From a bacterium (GTDB taxonomy: Bacteria > Myxococcota_A > Polyangia > Nannocystales > Nannocystaceae): DNA of 64,000 nt. The notes below the pieces were generated by a model. The model had not been told where the DNA came from. It searched no databases and was given only the letters and a program-made list of their open reading frames with translations. The DNA lies in assembly GCA_024742475.1 (NCBI GenBank), contig JANSYI010000009.1:124001-188000 (forward strand), read 5' to 3'. A program made the position numbers and the translations under genes. Below are positions 49,957 to 59,063 of the stretch, piece after piece. The stretch's first letter is position 1; each line of letters opens with the position of its first letter.

Positions 49957-51858
49957 CTAGGGTTGAGCGTGAAGCCGGCGGGCGGCGTCGATGCGGCGTT
50001 GCAGCGCGTGCACTCGGCTCGGCGGAGCGTCGTCGAGCGCGTCGGTGGCCTCGGCCCAGAGGTCTGAGGCCGCGGCAGTGTGGCCGAGATCGAGCTGGAG
50101 TTCTACCCCAGCCATCACGACGTCCCAACGTTCTGGGTGAAGATCGCTTGCACGTGCATAGTCCTCGGCGGCCCCTTCGGGCTCTCCGAGGCGGTGCCGC
50201 AGCCGTCCGGACACCGCAAACACCTCAGCGACGAAGGGTGCTTCGCGTCGAGCGCGCTTGAGCGCGGAGAACGCGCGGGTGACCCTCTGGTCGTAGGGGA
50301 TCCCCGGCAGGTCGAGGCTCGTGGACGCGATGGCGAGCAGCGCACGCTCGCGACGGGTGTGCATGCGCTCGAGGGCCCTGACGAACGCTGCATGCGACCG
50401 CGGCCAGTCGCGCTCGACGGCGGCGAGTCTGGCCTCGCACATGTGCGAGAGCGCGGCGTGGGGATCGAAGTGCAGGGCCATCGCGCAGTGCGTGCGGGCG
50501 CGCACGAGCAGCAGAGGGCGGTCGCTGGGGTCGGGTTGCTCGCGCAGCCGCGCCACCAGCAGCTCTCCGAGCACCGCGTGCGCTCGCGCCGAGTCGGGGG
50601 CGCGACGCAGCGCGATCTGCCACAGCCGGCTCTCGGAGCGGTAGGCCGCCGTGGCGCCTTGAAGCACAGAGCCCTGCAACACCACCATGGCGACCCAAGG
50701 CAGCAGCGCGGGCAGGTCGAACCGCCCGCGCATCCACTCTCCCAGGCGTTCGAGCGCTGCGGACATGCCCACGCACATCGGGACGCTGCTCAGATACACG
50801 AAGCGATCGGCCCGCATGTTCGGCATGGGGGCCAGGTTGCTCGTGGGAGCGGCGAGCACCGCCGTGGCCACGATGACCCACGCGACCAGCGGCGCACGCT
50901 CGCGGGTCGCCCACGCCATCGCTGCGAACCCGGCGAACGCCAGCACGGCGCACATCGTCGCGGGGTCCAACCACGACGCGGCGTAGTCGACGTACTCGGG
51001 ACTGAAGCCGCGCGGGAGCCAGAGCTGTTGCAAGTAGCTCAGGTGGATCTGCGCGCTCGCGGCGAGCACAGGTCCGAGGCCCACGCGCGACGCGTAGACC
51101 CGCTCGCTCGCGCCGTAGGGGTCGATTCCACCGAGCACCCCGACGCGAAAGGCGAGCACGATGCCGACGCCCAGCGCGAGCGCGAGGCCGGGGGCTGCGA
51201 CGTCTCTCCAGGAACGCCTGGTGTCCCAAGGAGATAGGCGTTGAAGCGCGAGCCATGCGAGCGGCAGCCCCGCGGCGCTGAGCTTGGCGCCGGCCGAGAC
51301 CGCCATCAGCAGCGCGCAGGTGGCCAGGTTCCACCATGTTGGGCGGCGCGTGCAGGCGACCACCACGGCGCCCAGGCCGAGCGTGGCGGCGAGCAGATCC
51401 TCGCGATACGAGACCACGGCCACCGCCTCTGCGTGGATCGCCAGTACCCCGAAGAGGGTCATCGAGGTGACGACCGCGCGACGCGGCGCGCCCTCCTTGG
51501 ACAACCACACTCCGAGGAGAGCCGTCACCACCACGTGAAGCAACACGGAGAGCAGGTGGTGGCCGAGGGGGGAGAGGCCCAAGACGGCGTAGCTCAGCGC
51601 GTCGAAGGCGACGAGCGTGGGCCGAAACGCGTCGGGAACCCCAGCGCGCGCAGCTTCGGGGCCGAGCAGCATGGGCAGGTTGCCCAGGTCGCGGAGGAAC
51701 CCGTTGCCCAGCAGGGTCCAGTGGTCGTCGTAGACGAACCCGAAGGTGAGGGTGGAGCCGAACGCGAACGCGGTGAGCAGGAGGACGCCGCCGAACAGCC
51801 ATCGCTGCGGCACGTCATCCCACGGCCCCGCCTCGGGGCCCGCGCGCTCGTCCTCCAC
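49957..51858 (-). CDS. GT-C-fold/TMTC-like membrane protein with TPR repeats
   Basis: A 633-residue protein with about ten TM segments in the first 400 residues, starting with VYDDHWTLLGN, the Asp-Asp motif typical of GT-C mannosyl- and TMTC-type transferases (acceptor/metal site). LSYREDLLAATLGL-like loop and NMRADRFVYLSSVP also fit TMTC proteins. The C-terminal 230 residues are TPR-like helices (ARAHAVLGELLVARL; AEDYARASDLHPERW). Such proteins may add a sugar to envelope proteins; donor and acceptor are unknown. The gene heads a minus-strand series with lipoprotein genes upstream and a 44-residue membrane protein gene downstream. Confidence 0.75.
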   Translation of the reverse strand: MEDERAGPEAGPWDDVPQRWLFGGVLLLTAFAFGSTLTFGFVYDDHWTLLGNGFLRDLGNLPMLLGPEAARAGVPDAFRPTLVAFDALSYAVLGLSPLGHHLLSVLLHVVVTALLGVWLSKEGAPRRAVVTSMTLFGVLAIHAEAVAVVSYREDLLAATLGLGAVVVACTRRPTWWNLATCALLMAVSAGAKLSAAGLPLAWLALQRLSPWDTRRSWRDVAAPGLALALGVGIVLAFRVGVLGGIDPYGASERVYASRVGLGPVLAASAQIHLSYLQQLWLPRGFSPEYVDYAASWLDPATMCAVLAFAGFAAMAWATRERAPLVAWVIVATAVLAAPTSNLAPMPNMRADRFVYLSSVPMCVGMSAALERLGEWMRGRFDLPALLPWVAMVVLQGSVLQGATAAYRSESRLWQIALRRAPDSARAHAVLGELLVARLREQPDPSDRPLLLVRARTHCAMALHFDPHAALSHMCEARLAAVERDWPRSHAAFVRALERMHTRRERALLAIASTSLDLPGIPYDQRVTRAFSALKRARREAPFVAEVFAVSGRLRHRLGEPEGAAEDYARASDLHPERWDVVMAGVELQLDLGHTAAASDLWAEATDALDDAPPSRVHALQRRIDAARRLHAQP

Positions 51859-51887
51859 GGCCGCGCACTGTAGCAGCCGGGCCGAAG

Positions 51888-52412
51888 CTATCGGCCGCGG
51901 CGCTCTTTACACTCTTGTCGGCGGCGCTTGATGAGGTCGCCGCACTTGCGGTGGTCGATGCCCAGGACGATGGCGGTGACGCCCAGGCCGACGACCGCGA
52001 GGGCGGCTCCGGTGATGGCCACCGTGTTGAAGGCCTCGCCGCGGTCGCGGAAGTCGGCCTCTTCGGCTCGGGTGAGGCCCTCGCGGTAGCCGTCGTCGAG
52101 GCGCTTCTCGGTGATCTGCCCGGCAGCGCCGAACCCGACCGCCATCGCACCACCGAGCGCGGAGGCGATCACGCCGGCGACGAACACACCCTTGCGTTTG
52201 CGCTGGGCGTCGTCGCCGTCGTCGAGGTCGTCGTCGTCGGAGGGCAGCGGCGCTCCGGAGGCGTCGGTCTGCTCGAACGTGGTGCGCTCGGACAGGCGAC
52301 CGAACTGAAGGTCGGCGGGGAGCGGGCGCACAGGCGCGTGCTGCATGGCAGGCGCACACGCGGTGAGGGAGGCGCACAGCAGCGCGAAGGAACACGAGGC
52401 GAGAGATTTCAT
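51888..52412 (-). CDS. Membrane lipoprotein with two hydrophobic segments
   Basis: A 174-residue protein. Signal CASLTACAPAM gives a lipidated Cys. An acidic linker (PSDDDDLDDGDD) leads to a basic patch (AQRKRKG), a glycine-rich hydrophobic stretch (VAGVIASALGGAMAVGFGAA) and a second one (TGAALAVVGLGVTAIVLGI). The tail is basic (HRKCGDLIKRRRQECKERRG). The pattern recurs in myxobacterial proteins of unknown role beside lipoproteins. It overlaps the upstream lipoprotein gene by four bases (ATGA). Confidence 0.7.
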   Translation of the reverse strand: MKSLASCSFALLCASLTACAPAMQHAPVRPLPADLQFGRLSERTTFEQTDASGAPLPSDDDDLDDGDDAQRKRKGVFVAGVIASALGGAMAVGFGAAGQITEKRLDDGYREGLTRAEEADFRDRGEAFNTVAITGAALAVVGLGVTAIVLGIDHRKCGDLIKRRRQECKERRGR

Positions 52413-52987
52413 TCGGTTGCGCCTCCGTCGGTGTCGCCGTCGGTGTCGGTGGGGCTGGTCTCGGCCGAGTCGTCACCACCGGACTCGATGACGTCGTCGG
52501 GTGAGCACACGCCGAAGATGCAGGTCTCGCCCTCTGCGCAGGAGGCCGGGTCGCCCGGGTCACACGCGGTGGCGCAGAAGTTGACTGGCCCGAACTCCTC
52601 GGGCAGCTCCACGCAGACCTCGCCCGCTGGGCAGCTGCCCTCGGTGCAGCTCTCCACACAGGCCCCGCCGAAGTCCTCTGCTCCGGGGATGGTGGCGCAG
52701 GTCTGCGAGCCCGGGCACACGTCGTCGTCGGGGTTGCAGATCGAGCTGCATACGCCGTTGAGGCAGCCGAAGTAGGTCGAGCCCATACCCGGGCTACCGC
52801 AGTCGTCGGCCGCGGTGGCCAGGGTGCACTCGACCTGGCACAGCCCCGAGATGCACGACTCGCCGTCGCCACACTCTTGGTCCTGCGCGCAGCTGTGGCG
52901 GAACGTGGGAGGTGGCAGCCGCTCGGAGTAGCAGGCGGACGCGCCAAGCGAGAACGCAGCCAGCAGGAGAGGAAGGAGACGAGACAT
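52409..52987 (-). CDS. Secreted Cys-rich lipoprotein
   Basis: A 192-residue protein. Signal AAFSLGASACYSE with Cys near residue 19. The mature part is a series of short disulphide units (SCAQDQECGDGESCISGLC; CNPDDDVCPGSQTC; CVESCTEGSCPAGEVC; CDPGDPASCAEGETC), about 20 Cys in all, ending in a Ser/Asp/Thr-rich tail. These EGF- or trypsin-inhibitor-like units are frequent in myxobacterial surface proteins. ATG 52987 follows TACGCT by 14 bases. The stop overlaps the next gene's start (ATGA). Confidence 0.75.
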   Translation of the reverse strand: MSRLLPLLLAAFSLGASACYSERLPPPTFRHSCAQDQECGDGESCISGLCQVECTLATAADDCGSPGMGSTYFGCLNGVCSSICNPDDDVCPGSQTCATIPGAEDFGGACVESCTEGSCPAGEVCVELPEEFGPVNFCATACDPGDPASCAEGETCIFGVCSPDDVIESGGDDSAETSPTDTDGDTDGGATE

Positions 52988-53057
52988 GGCGTCGCTGGGG
53001 GAGCGTATGCCACGAATCCCCGTGTCCGTCACCCGGGGCCAACGAAAACGGCCGGGT

Positions 53058-54272
53058 TCAGGGGCCCGCCGCCGCAGTGCGCGTGGCGGGGGGATCGTGT
53101 CGTCGCATGGACCCGACGACGGCGCGTCGGGTTTCGTCGTACTTGTCGTGCCAGCCCGCCGGGGTCTCGAACGCCAGGACCGTGATCCCATCGTCGCCCC
53201 CGACGAAGTGGACGTGACGCGCCATGGCCACACCGTCTCGTTCGAGCGTGTAGACGACCGCGTCGACCCCGGCTGCGTGGGTGTGGGAGGCCTCCTGGAG
53301 GTGGTCCGCACGCCCGCCGGGGACGAGGGCTTGCAGGCGGTGGGTTTCGTACCAGTCTTTGGCGCGCTGGGCATGTTCGCTGGGGACCGGGTCTGCGGTC
53401 AGGACCACCATGCCGCCGGCGGTCGAAAACTCCCGCTCGCCGAGGGGTCCGTACCGAGGACGCCACCGAGACGGCACCTGTAACACCACGCCGTTGTCGA
53501 GGGCGACCGCGCGCCGCTCGTCACCTCCGACGAGCCTGGGCGCGATCGCCACCGTGAGCAGGCAGAACACGCCCGCGGCGACCAGTCGGTACGGCCAGTG
53601 ACGCCGTCGGGGCAGCCATGGATAGTCGGGCAGGGCGATGGGCAGCACCATTCCGCCGATCAGGCCTGCACAGAGGCCACCGAGGTGGCTGGCGTGGTCG
53701 ACCCCGGGGTTGCGCATGCCGACGCCGAACAAGATCACCAAGAAGGGAAGCACCCACACCCCGAAGTACCGCTGCACGGCCGGGGCGAGGCGGTCGTGGT
53801 AGCGCAGCCCGAACGTCACCGCGGCCCCCAGGACGCCAAAGACGATCCCGCTCGACCCGGCGGACACCTGCGGGGTGCCCAACAGGCTCACCAGGGAGGA
53901 CGCGACGGCCGAGAAGAGCAGCAGCGCGGCGTAGTCGCTCCGGCGCGACGCGTGCTCGAGCGCTCCGCCGACGGTAAAGAGGAAGACCAGGTTGAACACC
54001 AGGTGCAGGACCGAGGTGTGGACGAAGTGGCAGCTGAGCAACCGCCACGATTCGCCCGCGTCGGCGACCAGCGGCGTGCTCCGCCCGCCCAGGGCGATCA
54101 CCTGCAGGGCCGTCGAGGCGTCCAGCGACTGGGCCTGGGTTTCGGCCCACCAACCCCACGCGTACGCCGCGGTCGCGACGGCGCACAGGGCGAAGGTCAT
54201 CCACGGGAACGTCCCGCGGTCGTAGGATGCGCGAACCACCTTCCTTCCTCGTAAGGGGCGGGCAACGCGCAT
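53058..54272 (-). CDS. Rhomboid-family intramembrane serine protease with C-terminal soluble domain
   Basis: About 404 residues. The rhomboid core has about six TM segments; the catalytic Ser is in [15 protein letters not shown] and the His in [18 protein letters not shown], with [16 protein letters not shown] as the conserved H-x-x-x-x-H-x-x-x-N helix. Unlike minimal rhomboids it continues with about 140 soluble residues ([38 protein letters not shown]), probably on the periplasmic or cytoplasmic side as a substrate or regulatory domain. The start at 54272 (MRVARPL) is the best guess; the frame extends to 54332. Divergent from rpsB. Confidence 0.82.
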   Translation of the reverse strand: MRVARPLRGRKVVRASYDRGTFPWMTFALCAVATAAYAWGWWAETQAQSLDASTALQVIALGGRSTPLVADAGESWRLLSCHFVHTSVLHLVFNLVFLFTVGGALEHASRRSDYAALLLFSAVASSLVSLLGTPQVSAGSSGIVFGVLGAAVTFGLRYHDRLAPAVQRYFGVWVLPFLVILFGVGMRNPGVDHASHLGGLCAGLIGGMVLPIALPDYPWLPRRRHWPYRLVAAGVFCLLTVAIAPRLVGGDERRAVALDNGVVLQVPSRWRPRYGPLGEREFSTAGGMVVLTADPVPSEHAQRAKDWYETHRLQALVPGGRADHLQEASHTHAAGVDAVVYTLERDGVAMARHVHFVGGDDGITVLAFETPAGWHDKYDETRRAVVGSMRRHDPPATRTAAAGP

Positions 54273-54518
54273 CCAGCGTCCGGCCCCGACGGAAATGAGC
54301 CCTTCGAAGCCCGAACGGGGCCGGTTTGGCACCCTCGCGCGACGTCGACTGGGCGCGAGGGCGGCTGCTGGTGGACGCGGGGTGGGGCGCGTGATACCTA
54401 CCGCGGCTCATCCACATGCGTCCTGAGAGGCCCCCGGCGTGATCGCAGCGCCCACTGTCTGCGGTTTGGGGAGCAACGACGACGGACGCAAAAGCACAAC
54501 GCCGGAGAACACCGACAC

Positions 54519-55433
54519 ATGGAAAACGAAAACCAGGCCACCGCCGAGTCCGAAGCTCAGCGCATCATCACCATCCGCCAGCTCCTCGAAGCTGGAGTCC
54601 ACTTCGGTCACCGCACCGATCGCTGGAACCCGCGGATGAAGCCGTACATCTACGGCGCGCGCAACGGTGTCCACATCATCGACCTTCAGCAGACGGCCGT
54701 CCTGTTCCGTCGCGCCTACGAGTTCGTCCGCCGCACCGCCGCCGAAGGCAAGCCCATCCTCTTCGTGGGCACCAAGAAGCAGGCGCAAGACGTCATGATC
54801 AACGCGGCCATCCGCGGCGGTCAGTACTTCGTCGTCAGCCGCTGGCTCGGTGGCACGCTCACCAACTGGAAGACCATCCGCCAGTCGGTCGACAAGCTGC
54901 GCAACCTCGAGAAGATGGCCGAAGACGGCACCCACGAGGTCCTCACCAAGAAAGAGGTCCTTCGTATGGAGCGCATGCGCCTCAAGCTCGAGCGCAACCT
55001 CGGCGGCATCAAGGACATGCCCAAGCTCCCCGGCGCGCTCTTCGTGATCGACCCCGCTCGCGAGCACATCGCGATGGCCGAGGCGCGTCGCCTGCAGATC
55101 CCCGTGATCGCGGTCGCCGACACCAACGCCGACCCCAACCTCATCGACTACATCATCCCGGGCAACGACGACGCGATCCGCTCGATCAAGCTGTTCTGCA
55201 GCAAGATGGCCGACGCCTGCATCGAAGGCGGACGCCTCGGCAAGCAGCGCGCCGTCGCGACGAACCAGTCCACGGAAGAGGCGCCCGAGACCATCCGCGT
55301 CATGACCGGAGGCGATGGTCCCAAGGTCGAGATCGTCTCGCGCCGTGGCGCTCTGCCCACGCCCGAGGCGGCAGCCACCCCCGAGGTGCCCGAAGAGAAG
55401 AAGCCCGCTCCCGAGACGCCGCCGGCCGAGTAG
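54519..55433 (+). CDS. rpsB: 30S ribosomal protein S2
   Basis: A 304-residue S2 protein: [40 protein letters not shown] and [20 protein letters not shown] are the family signatures. S2 is the last large protein to join the 30S and helps S1 binding. It is longer than the usual 240 residues because of an acidic/Pro-rich C-terminal tail ([13 protein letters not shown]). The ATG follows a GGAG 12 bases upstream. Leader 54333-54518 has no obvious hairpin. It is followed by tsf after 54 bp, as in most bacteria. Confidence 0.97.
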   Translation: MENENQATAESEAQRIITIRQLLEAGVHFGHRTDRWNPRMKPYIYGARNGVHIIDLQQTAVLFRRAYEFVRRTAAEGKPILFVGTKKQAQDVMINAAIRGGQYFVVSRWLGGTLTNWKTIRQSVDKLRNLEKMAEDGTHEVLTKKEVLRMERMRLKLERNLGGIKDMPKLPGALFVIDPAREHIAMAEARRLQIPVIAVADTNADPNLIDYIIPGNDDAIRSIKLFCSKMADACIEGGRLGKQRAVATNQSTEEAPETIRVMTGGDGPKVEIVSRRGALPTPEAAATPEVPEEKKPAPETPPAE

Positions 55434-55487
55434 GTCACCGCTGTACCGGATCCATCTCGATCGCAAAGCAAGCAAGCGAAGCAAGTC

Positions 55488-56159
55488 ATGGCAAACGTCA
55501 CCTCTGCAATGATCAAGGAACTCCGTCAGGCCACGGGCGCTGGTCTCATGGACTGCAAGAAGGCCCTCAAAGAAGTCGATGGCGACATCGACAAGGCCAT
55601 GGAGTTCCTTCGCAAGAAGGGCCTCGCCAAGGCCGCCAAGAAGGCCGGCCGGGCCGCCACCGAAGGCGCCGTCCTCTCGTACATCCACCCCAACAACCGC
55701 GTGGGCGTGCTCGTCGAGATCAACTGTGAGACCGACTTCGTCGCCAAGACCGACGGTTTCAAGGACTTCTGCGGCGACATCGCGATGCAGATCGCGGCCA
55801 TGAACCCCGACGCGGTCCGCCGCGAAGACATGGACACCGCCAAGGTCGAAAAAGAGCGCGAGATCCTCCGCGAGAAGGCGCTCGGCGAGGGCAAGCCCGA
55901 GAAGATCGTCGACAAGATCGTCGACGGCCAGATCAACAAGTTCTACTCCGAGCGCGTGCTCCTCGAGCAGGTGTTCGTCAAGAACGGCCCCGAGAACAGC
56001 AAGCGGACGATCGAAGAGCTGGTCAAGGAGACCATTGCCAAGCTCGGCGAGAACATCTCCATCCGCCGCTTCGCTCGCTTCGAGCTCGGGGAAGGTCTCG
56101 AGAAGAAGGTCGACGACTTCGCTGCTGAGGTCGCCGCGCAGGTCGCCGGCACCAACTAG
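55488..56159 (+). CDS. tsf: Elongation factor Ts
   Basis: A 223-residue short-form EF-Ts, exchanging GDP for GTP on EF-Tu. The N-terminal UBA-like domain has [20 protein letters not shown] and the core has [14 protein letters not shown], the motif that destabilises nucleotide in EF-Tu. It is shorter than E. coli EF-Ts (283) and ends after one core repeat, like the short form in Thermus and delta-proteobacteria. A clear intrinsic terminator follows, so pyrH may have its own promoter as well. Confidence 0.96.
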   Translation: MANVTSAMIKELRQATGAGLMDCKKALKEVDGDIDKAMEFLRKKGLAKAAKKAGRAATEGAVLSYIHPNNRVGVLVEINCETDFVAKTDGFKDFCGDIAMQIAAMNPDAVRREDMDTAKVEKEREILREKALGEGKPEKIVDKIVDGQINKFYSERVLLEQVFVKNGPENSKRTIEELVKETIAKLGENISIRRFARFELGEGLEKKVDDFAAEVAAQVAGTN

Positions 56160-56175
56160 CCCGCGCTGCAGCGCA

Positions 56176-56217
56176 AAACGAGCGGGGAGTCCGAGATGGG
56201 CTCCCCGTTTCGTTTTT
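56176..56217 (+). terminator. Rho-independent terminator after tsf
   Basis: CGGGGAG/CTCCCCG makes a 7-bp GC stem, extended by AAACGA on the left and TCGTTT on the right, with a T-run (GTTTCGTTTTTGG) right after it. It separates tsf from pyrH. Confidence 0.8.
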
Positions 56218-56241
56218 GGCCCTGGTACCTTCTGCGCGCCC

Positions 56242-56961
56242 ATGGCCGAAGAGCACCGCTTCCGTCGAATCCTACTGAAGCTCTCTGGAGAGGCGCTCGC
56301 CGACGACGGGCAGGGCATCACGCCGTCGATCCTCGCGCAGGTGGTCGAGGACGTGGCACCCGTCGTCGCGGCGGGCGTTCAGGTCGGCATCGTGGTGGGC
56401 GCCGGCAACATCTTTCGTGGCATGAGCGATGCGGCCTCGAGCATGCGGCGCCACGTGGCGGACTCGATGGGCATGCTCGGCACGGTCATCAACGCGCTCG
56501 CGCTTCAAGAAGCGTTCGTCCAGGCCGGGCTTCAGGCCACGGCGCTCTCGGCCATCCCCATGCCGTCCGTCTGCGACTCGTTCAGCGCCCGACGGGCCCG
56601 GGAGCTTCTCGACCAAGGCCACGTCGTCATTCTCGGCGGCGGCACCGGCAATCCCTACGTCACCACCGACACCGCAGCCGTCTTGCGCGGCCTCGAGATC
56701 GGCGCCGACGTGGTGATGAAGGCGACGAAGGTCGATGGCGTCTACGACAAGGACCCCGCCAAGCACGACGACGCGGTCAAGTTCGACCGCTTGACCCATC
56801 TGGACCTGGTGGCCAAGGGCCTGAAGGTGATGGACGGGACGGCCGCCACCATGTCCCAAGACGGCGGTCTCCCGATTCTGGTCTTCAACATGCGTACTCG
56901 CGGTAACATTCTGGCCGCCGCACAGGGCAAGCAGGTCGGCACCGTCGTGGTGCCTTCCTGA
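56242..56961 (+). CDS. pyrH: UMP kinase
   Basis: A 239-residue amino-acid-kinase-fold enzyme that phosphorylates UMP to UDP. Signatures: RILLKLSGEALADDGQGITP, GIVVGAGNIFRGMSD, DSMGMLGTVINALALQ and VVMKATKVDGVYDKDP, then NILAAAQGKQVGTVV at the end. Length is normal (240). ATG 56242; TACCTT lies 14 bases upstream. The frame also extends upstream without meaning. Followed by frr (40 bp), the classic arrangement. Confidence 0.96.
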   Translation: MAEEHRFRRILLKLSGEALADDGQGITPSILAQVVEDVAPVVAAGVQVGIVVGAGNIFRGMSDAASSMRRHVADSMGMLGTVINALALQEAFVQAGLQATALSAIPMPSVCDSFSARRARELLDQGHVVILGGGTGNPYVTTDTAAVLRGLEIGADVVMKATKVDGVYDKDPAKHDDAVKFDRLTHLDLVAKGLKVMDGTAATMSQDGGLPILVFNMRTRGNILAAAQGKQVGTVVVPS

Positions 56962-57001
56962 GCCTCCGTTTGAACCAAGCCCCACGAAGGAAGACACCGA
57001 C

Positions 57002-57559
57002 ATGCTCGACGATGCAAAAGAACTGGCCGCGGACGGGATGCAAAGCGCGATGGAGCGCCTGCGTCGGGAGCTGGCGCGGATTCGTGCCGGACGTGCAAAC
57101 CCAGCGCTGCTCGACGACGTCCGGGTCGACAGCTACGGCGCCATGATGCCGCTCAACCAGGTTGGCACGATCAGCGTCGCCGACGCTCGGCTGCTGGTCA
57201 TCAAGCCCTTCGATCGCAACAACATCGCCGCCATCGAAAAGGCGATCAACAACTCGCAGCTCGGCCTCAACCCGCAAAGCGACGGCGTCGTCGTCCGCAT
57301 CCCCATCCCGCCGCTGACCGAAGAGCGCCGCAAGCAGCTCGTCAAGCAGGCCGGCTCCGCGGGCGAAGACGCCAAGATCGCCATGCGCCAGGTCCGACGC
57401 GACGCCAACGACATGCTCAAGCAGGCGGAGAAGGACAAGGAGATCAGTGAGGACGACCTCAAGCGCGGGCTCGAGCAGATTCAGAAGCTGATCGACGCCG
57501 AGAGCAAGAAGGTCGACGACGCGGTCGCGGCCAAAGAGTCCGAGATCCTCGACGGTTAG
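57002..57559 (+). CDS. frr: Ribosome recycling factor
   Basis: A 185-residue RRF that splits post-termination ribosomes with EF-G. Family motifs include RLRRELARIRAGRANPALLD, YGAMMPLNQVGTISVADARL, IPIPPLTEERRKQLVKQA and the C-terminal helices (QVRRDANDMLKQAEKDKEIS). Length is standard. GAAGGA is ten bases before the ATG. Its stop faces the Uma2-type gene end 16 bp away. Confidence 0.97.
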   Translation: MLDDAKELAADGMQSAMERLRRELARIRAGRANPALLDDVRVDSYGAMMPLNQVGTISVADARLLVIKPFDRNNIAAIEKAINNSQLGLNPQSDGVVVRIPIPPLTEERRKQLVKQAGSAGEDAKIAMRQVRRDANDMLKQAEKDKEISEDDLKRGLEQIQKLIDAESKKVDDAVAAKESEILDG

Positions 57560-57575
57560 CGGTGCCGGGAGGCGC

Positions 57576-58142
57576 CTAGTCCAAGTCGGCCCAGATCGCG
57601 GCGAGCTCGAGGTCGAGCCGCTCGAAGGGAGGCACGTTGACGGTCTGCTCGTCGGCGTGGACGCCGAGCAGGACGTAGTGCGCGTCGCCCAGACGGAACG
57701 CCTCGAGCGTGCGCTGCAACGGATCGAGGAGCCACACGTGGCTCACCGAATGCCGCGCGTAGGTCGGGAGCTTCTCGGCCCGGTCGATCTTGGCGGTGCT
57801 CGGGCTGAGGATTTCGCACACCCAGTCTGGCGACACCGTCGCGAAGGGCTCGGCAGGCACCGTAGGGAGGCGCTCCCGCCTCCACCCCGCGAGGTCGGGC
57901 ACGAGAACGTCCTCGGCGAGGTGCAGCTCCGGTTCGAACAGGATGATCCAACCTCCCGGGCCCTCCGCTCGCTTCTTGAACGCCGGAACGAGCTCCGCCG
58001 CCAAGGCGGATGCCGCGGCTGCATGCGGTAGCGCAGGCCTTGGATGAAGGTGCAGTCGACCCCCGATCACTTCGGCCACCTTGTCCGCAGGCGCGGCGAG
58101 CACGTCCTCGTACGTTGCCCGAGTCGGAAGAGCCTTCGCCAC
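57576..58142 (-). CDS. Uma2-family (DUF820) endonuclease-fold protein
   Basis: A 188-residue protein of the PD-(D/E)xK restriction-endonuclease fold. The N-terminal part (TYEDVLAAPADKVAEVIGGR) and the core motif DVLVPDLAGWRRERLP, WVCEILSPSTAKIDRAEKLP are typical of Uma2, with the Asp, Glu and Lys of the fold present. Uma2 proteins occur in many copies in cyanobacteria and myxobacteria; their biological role (transposon-linked, DNA repair?) is unsettled. Single gene, convergent with frr. Confidence 0.85.
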   Translation of the reverse strand: MAKALPTRATYEDVLAAPADKVAEVIGGRLHLHPRPALPHAAAASALAAELVPAFKKRAEGPGGWIILFEPELHLAEDVLVPDLAGWRRERLPTVPAEPFATVSPDWVCEILSPSTAKIDRAEKLPTYARHSVSHVWLLDPLQRTLEAFRLGDAHYVLLGVHADEQTVNVPPFERLDLELAAIWADLD

Positions 58143-58200
58143 GTTTCAACGATAGCACCCCAGAGTCTTCCGGCCGCCGGGTGGCGCCGCTGTTCGGTCG

Positions 58201-58461
58201 CTACGGCGCCTCGTCGCGTAGCTCGGCGACGATGTCGGCGAGGATCATCACCGCCGCCTCCAGCGGTTTGGCGCAGACGCGGTCGGCGACGTCGGCCACG
58301 TTGAAGCGCCAGCGAGGGTGATGGGTGGCCCACTGCACGAATCCCTCGCAGGTCGCCGCCTTGGGCAGCAACGCCGACCAGCGCGCATCGCCTGGGTCGC
58401 GCAAGTCTAGCGCGTGGGCTCGGTCGATGAGCTCGTCGAACTGCGCGTCTTCGAGGGGCAT
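58201..58461 (-). CDS. Hypothetical protein (86 residues)
   Basis: A small acidic/helical protein (FDELIDRAHALDLRDPGDAR; FVQWATHHPRWRFNVADVAD). No signal peptide, no family recognised. It begins four bases after the stop of the pilin-like lipoprotein gene on the same strand, so the two are cotranscribed. ATG 58461; the open frame extends to 58563, overlapping the upstream gene. Confidence 0.6.
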   Translation of the reverse strand: MPLEDAQFDELIDRAHALDLRDPGDARWSALLPKAATCEGFVQWATHHPRWRFNVADVADRVCAKPLEAAVMILADIVAELRDEAP

Positions 58462-58465
58462 GGGG

Positions 58466-59002
58466 CTAGTCGAGCGGGTTCGTCTCGACGGCCTCGTAGT
58501 CGCCGAAGTCGATGTCGCCATCGGCGATCGTGCCCTCGTAGGTGTACGTGGAGAGCGTGCCATCGCAGTCGAGGTCGGCAGTTGCGGTGACCGAGACCTT
58601 GGATCCGTCCACGTCGACCCCGAAGCTGTAGCGGTGAGGCGCGGTCGGGCTGAAGCCCAGGGCCTTCCAGGCCGGGTCGGACCAGGAGCCGTCGTCGATC
58701 GGGCACACGCCCTTGTCCTGCTTGCAGCATGAACCCGGCGGCGGCGTGACGGGGATCGAAGCCGGCGTCTCTCCGTTCGAGACCATCACGCGCAGCAGGT
58801 CGGCGATCATGCGGCCCGACACCATCGCCTCGGCCCGCATCGACTTGCGCTGGTACTCGGAGAAGGCGGACGCCGCGTCGGGCTGCGGCGAAGAGTTCTC
58901 CTCGGCGGATGCCGGTTGGGGGCTCGACTCGGCCGTTGCCTCGTCCGCGGAGTCGCAAGCGAAGGTGAGTCCGAGGACGAGGGCGAGCGTCGGTGTTCGC
59001 AT
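58466..59002 (-). CDS. Lipoprotein with type-IV-pilin-like C-terminal domain
   Basis: A 178-residue protein. LALVLGLTFACDS is a lipoprotein signal (Cys16). After a Ser/Pro/Glu linker, a helix (SAFSEYQRKSMRAEAMVSGR) and the segment PPGSCCKQDKGVCPID, WKALGFSPTAPHRYSFGVDV and ATADLDCDGTLSTYTY match the pilin-like domain of many myxobacterial proteins (W-x-x-L-G-F, Y-x-F, D-x-D-x-D-G). It lacks the pilin N-terminal helix, being lipid-anchored instead. Located just upstream of a small hypothetical gene; the Cys-rich repeat gene is further upstream. Confidence 0.75.
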   Translation of the reverse strand: MRTPTLALVLGLTFACDSADEATAESSPQPASAEENSSPQPDAASAFSEYQRKSMRAEAMVSGRMIADLLRVMVSNGETPASIPVTPPPGSCCKQDKGVCPIDDGSWSDPAWKALGFSPTAPHRYSFGVDVDGSKVSVTATADLDCDGTLSTYTYEGTIADGDIDFGDYEAVETNPLD

Positions 59003-59063
59003 CAGGGGGGACGCTACACCGTTCGGGCGCGCTTCATTCCCCGTTTCGGAAGGGGCGTGGATG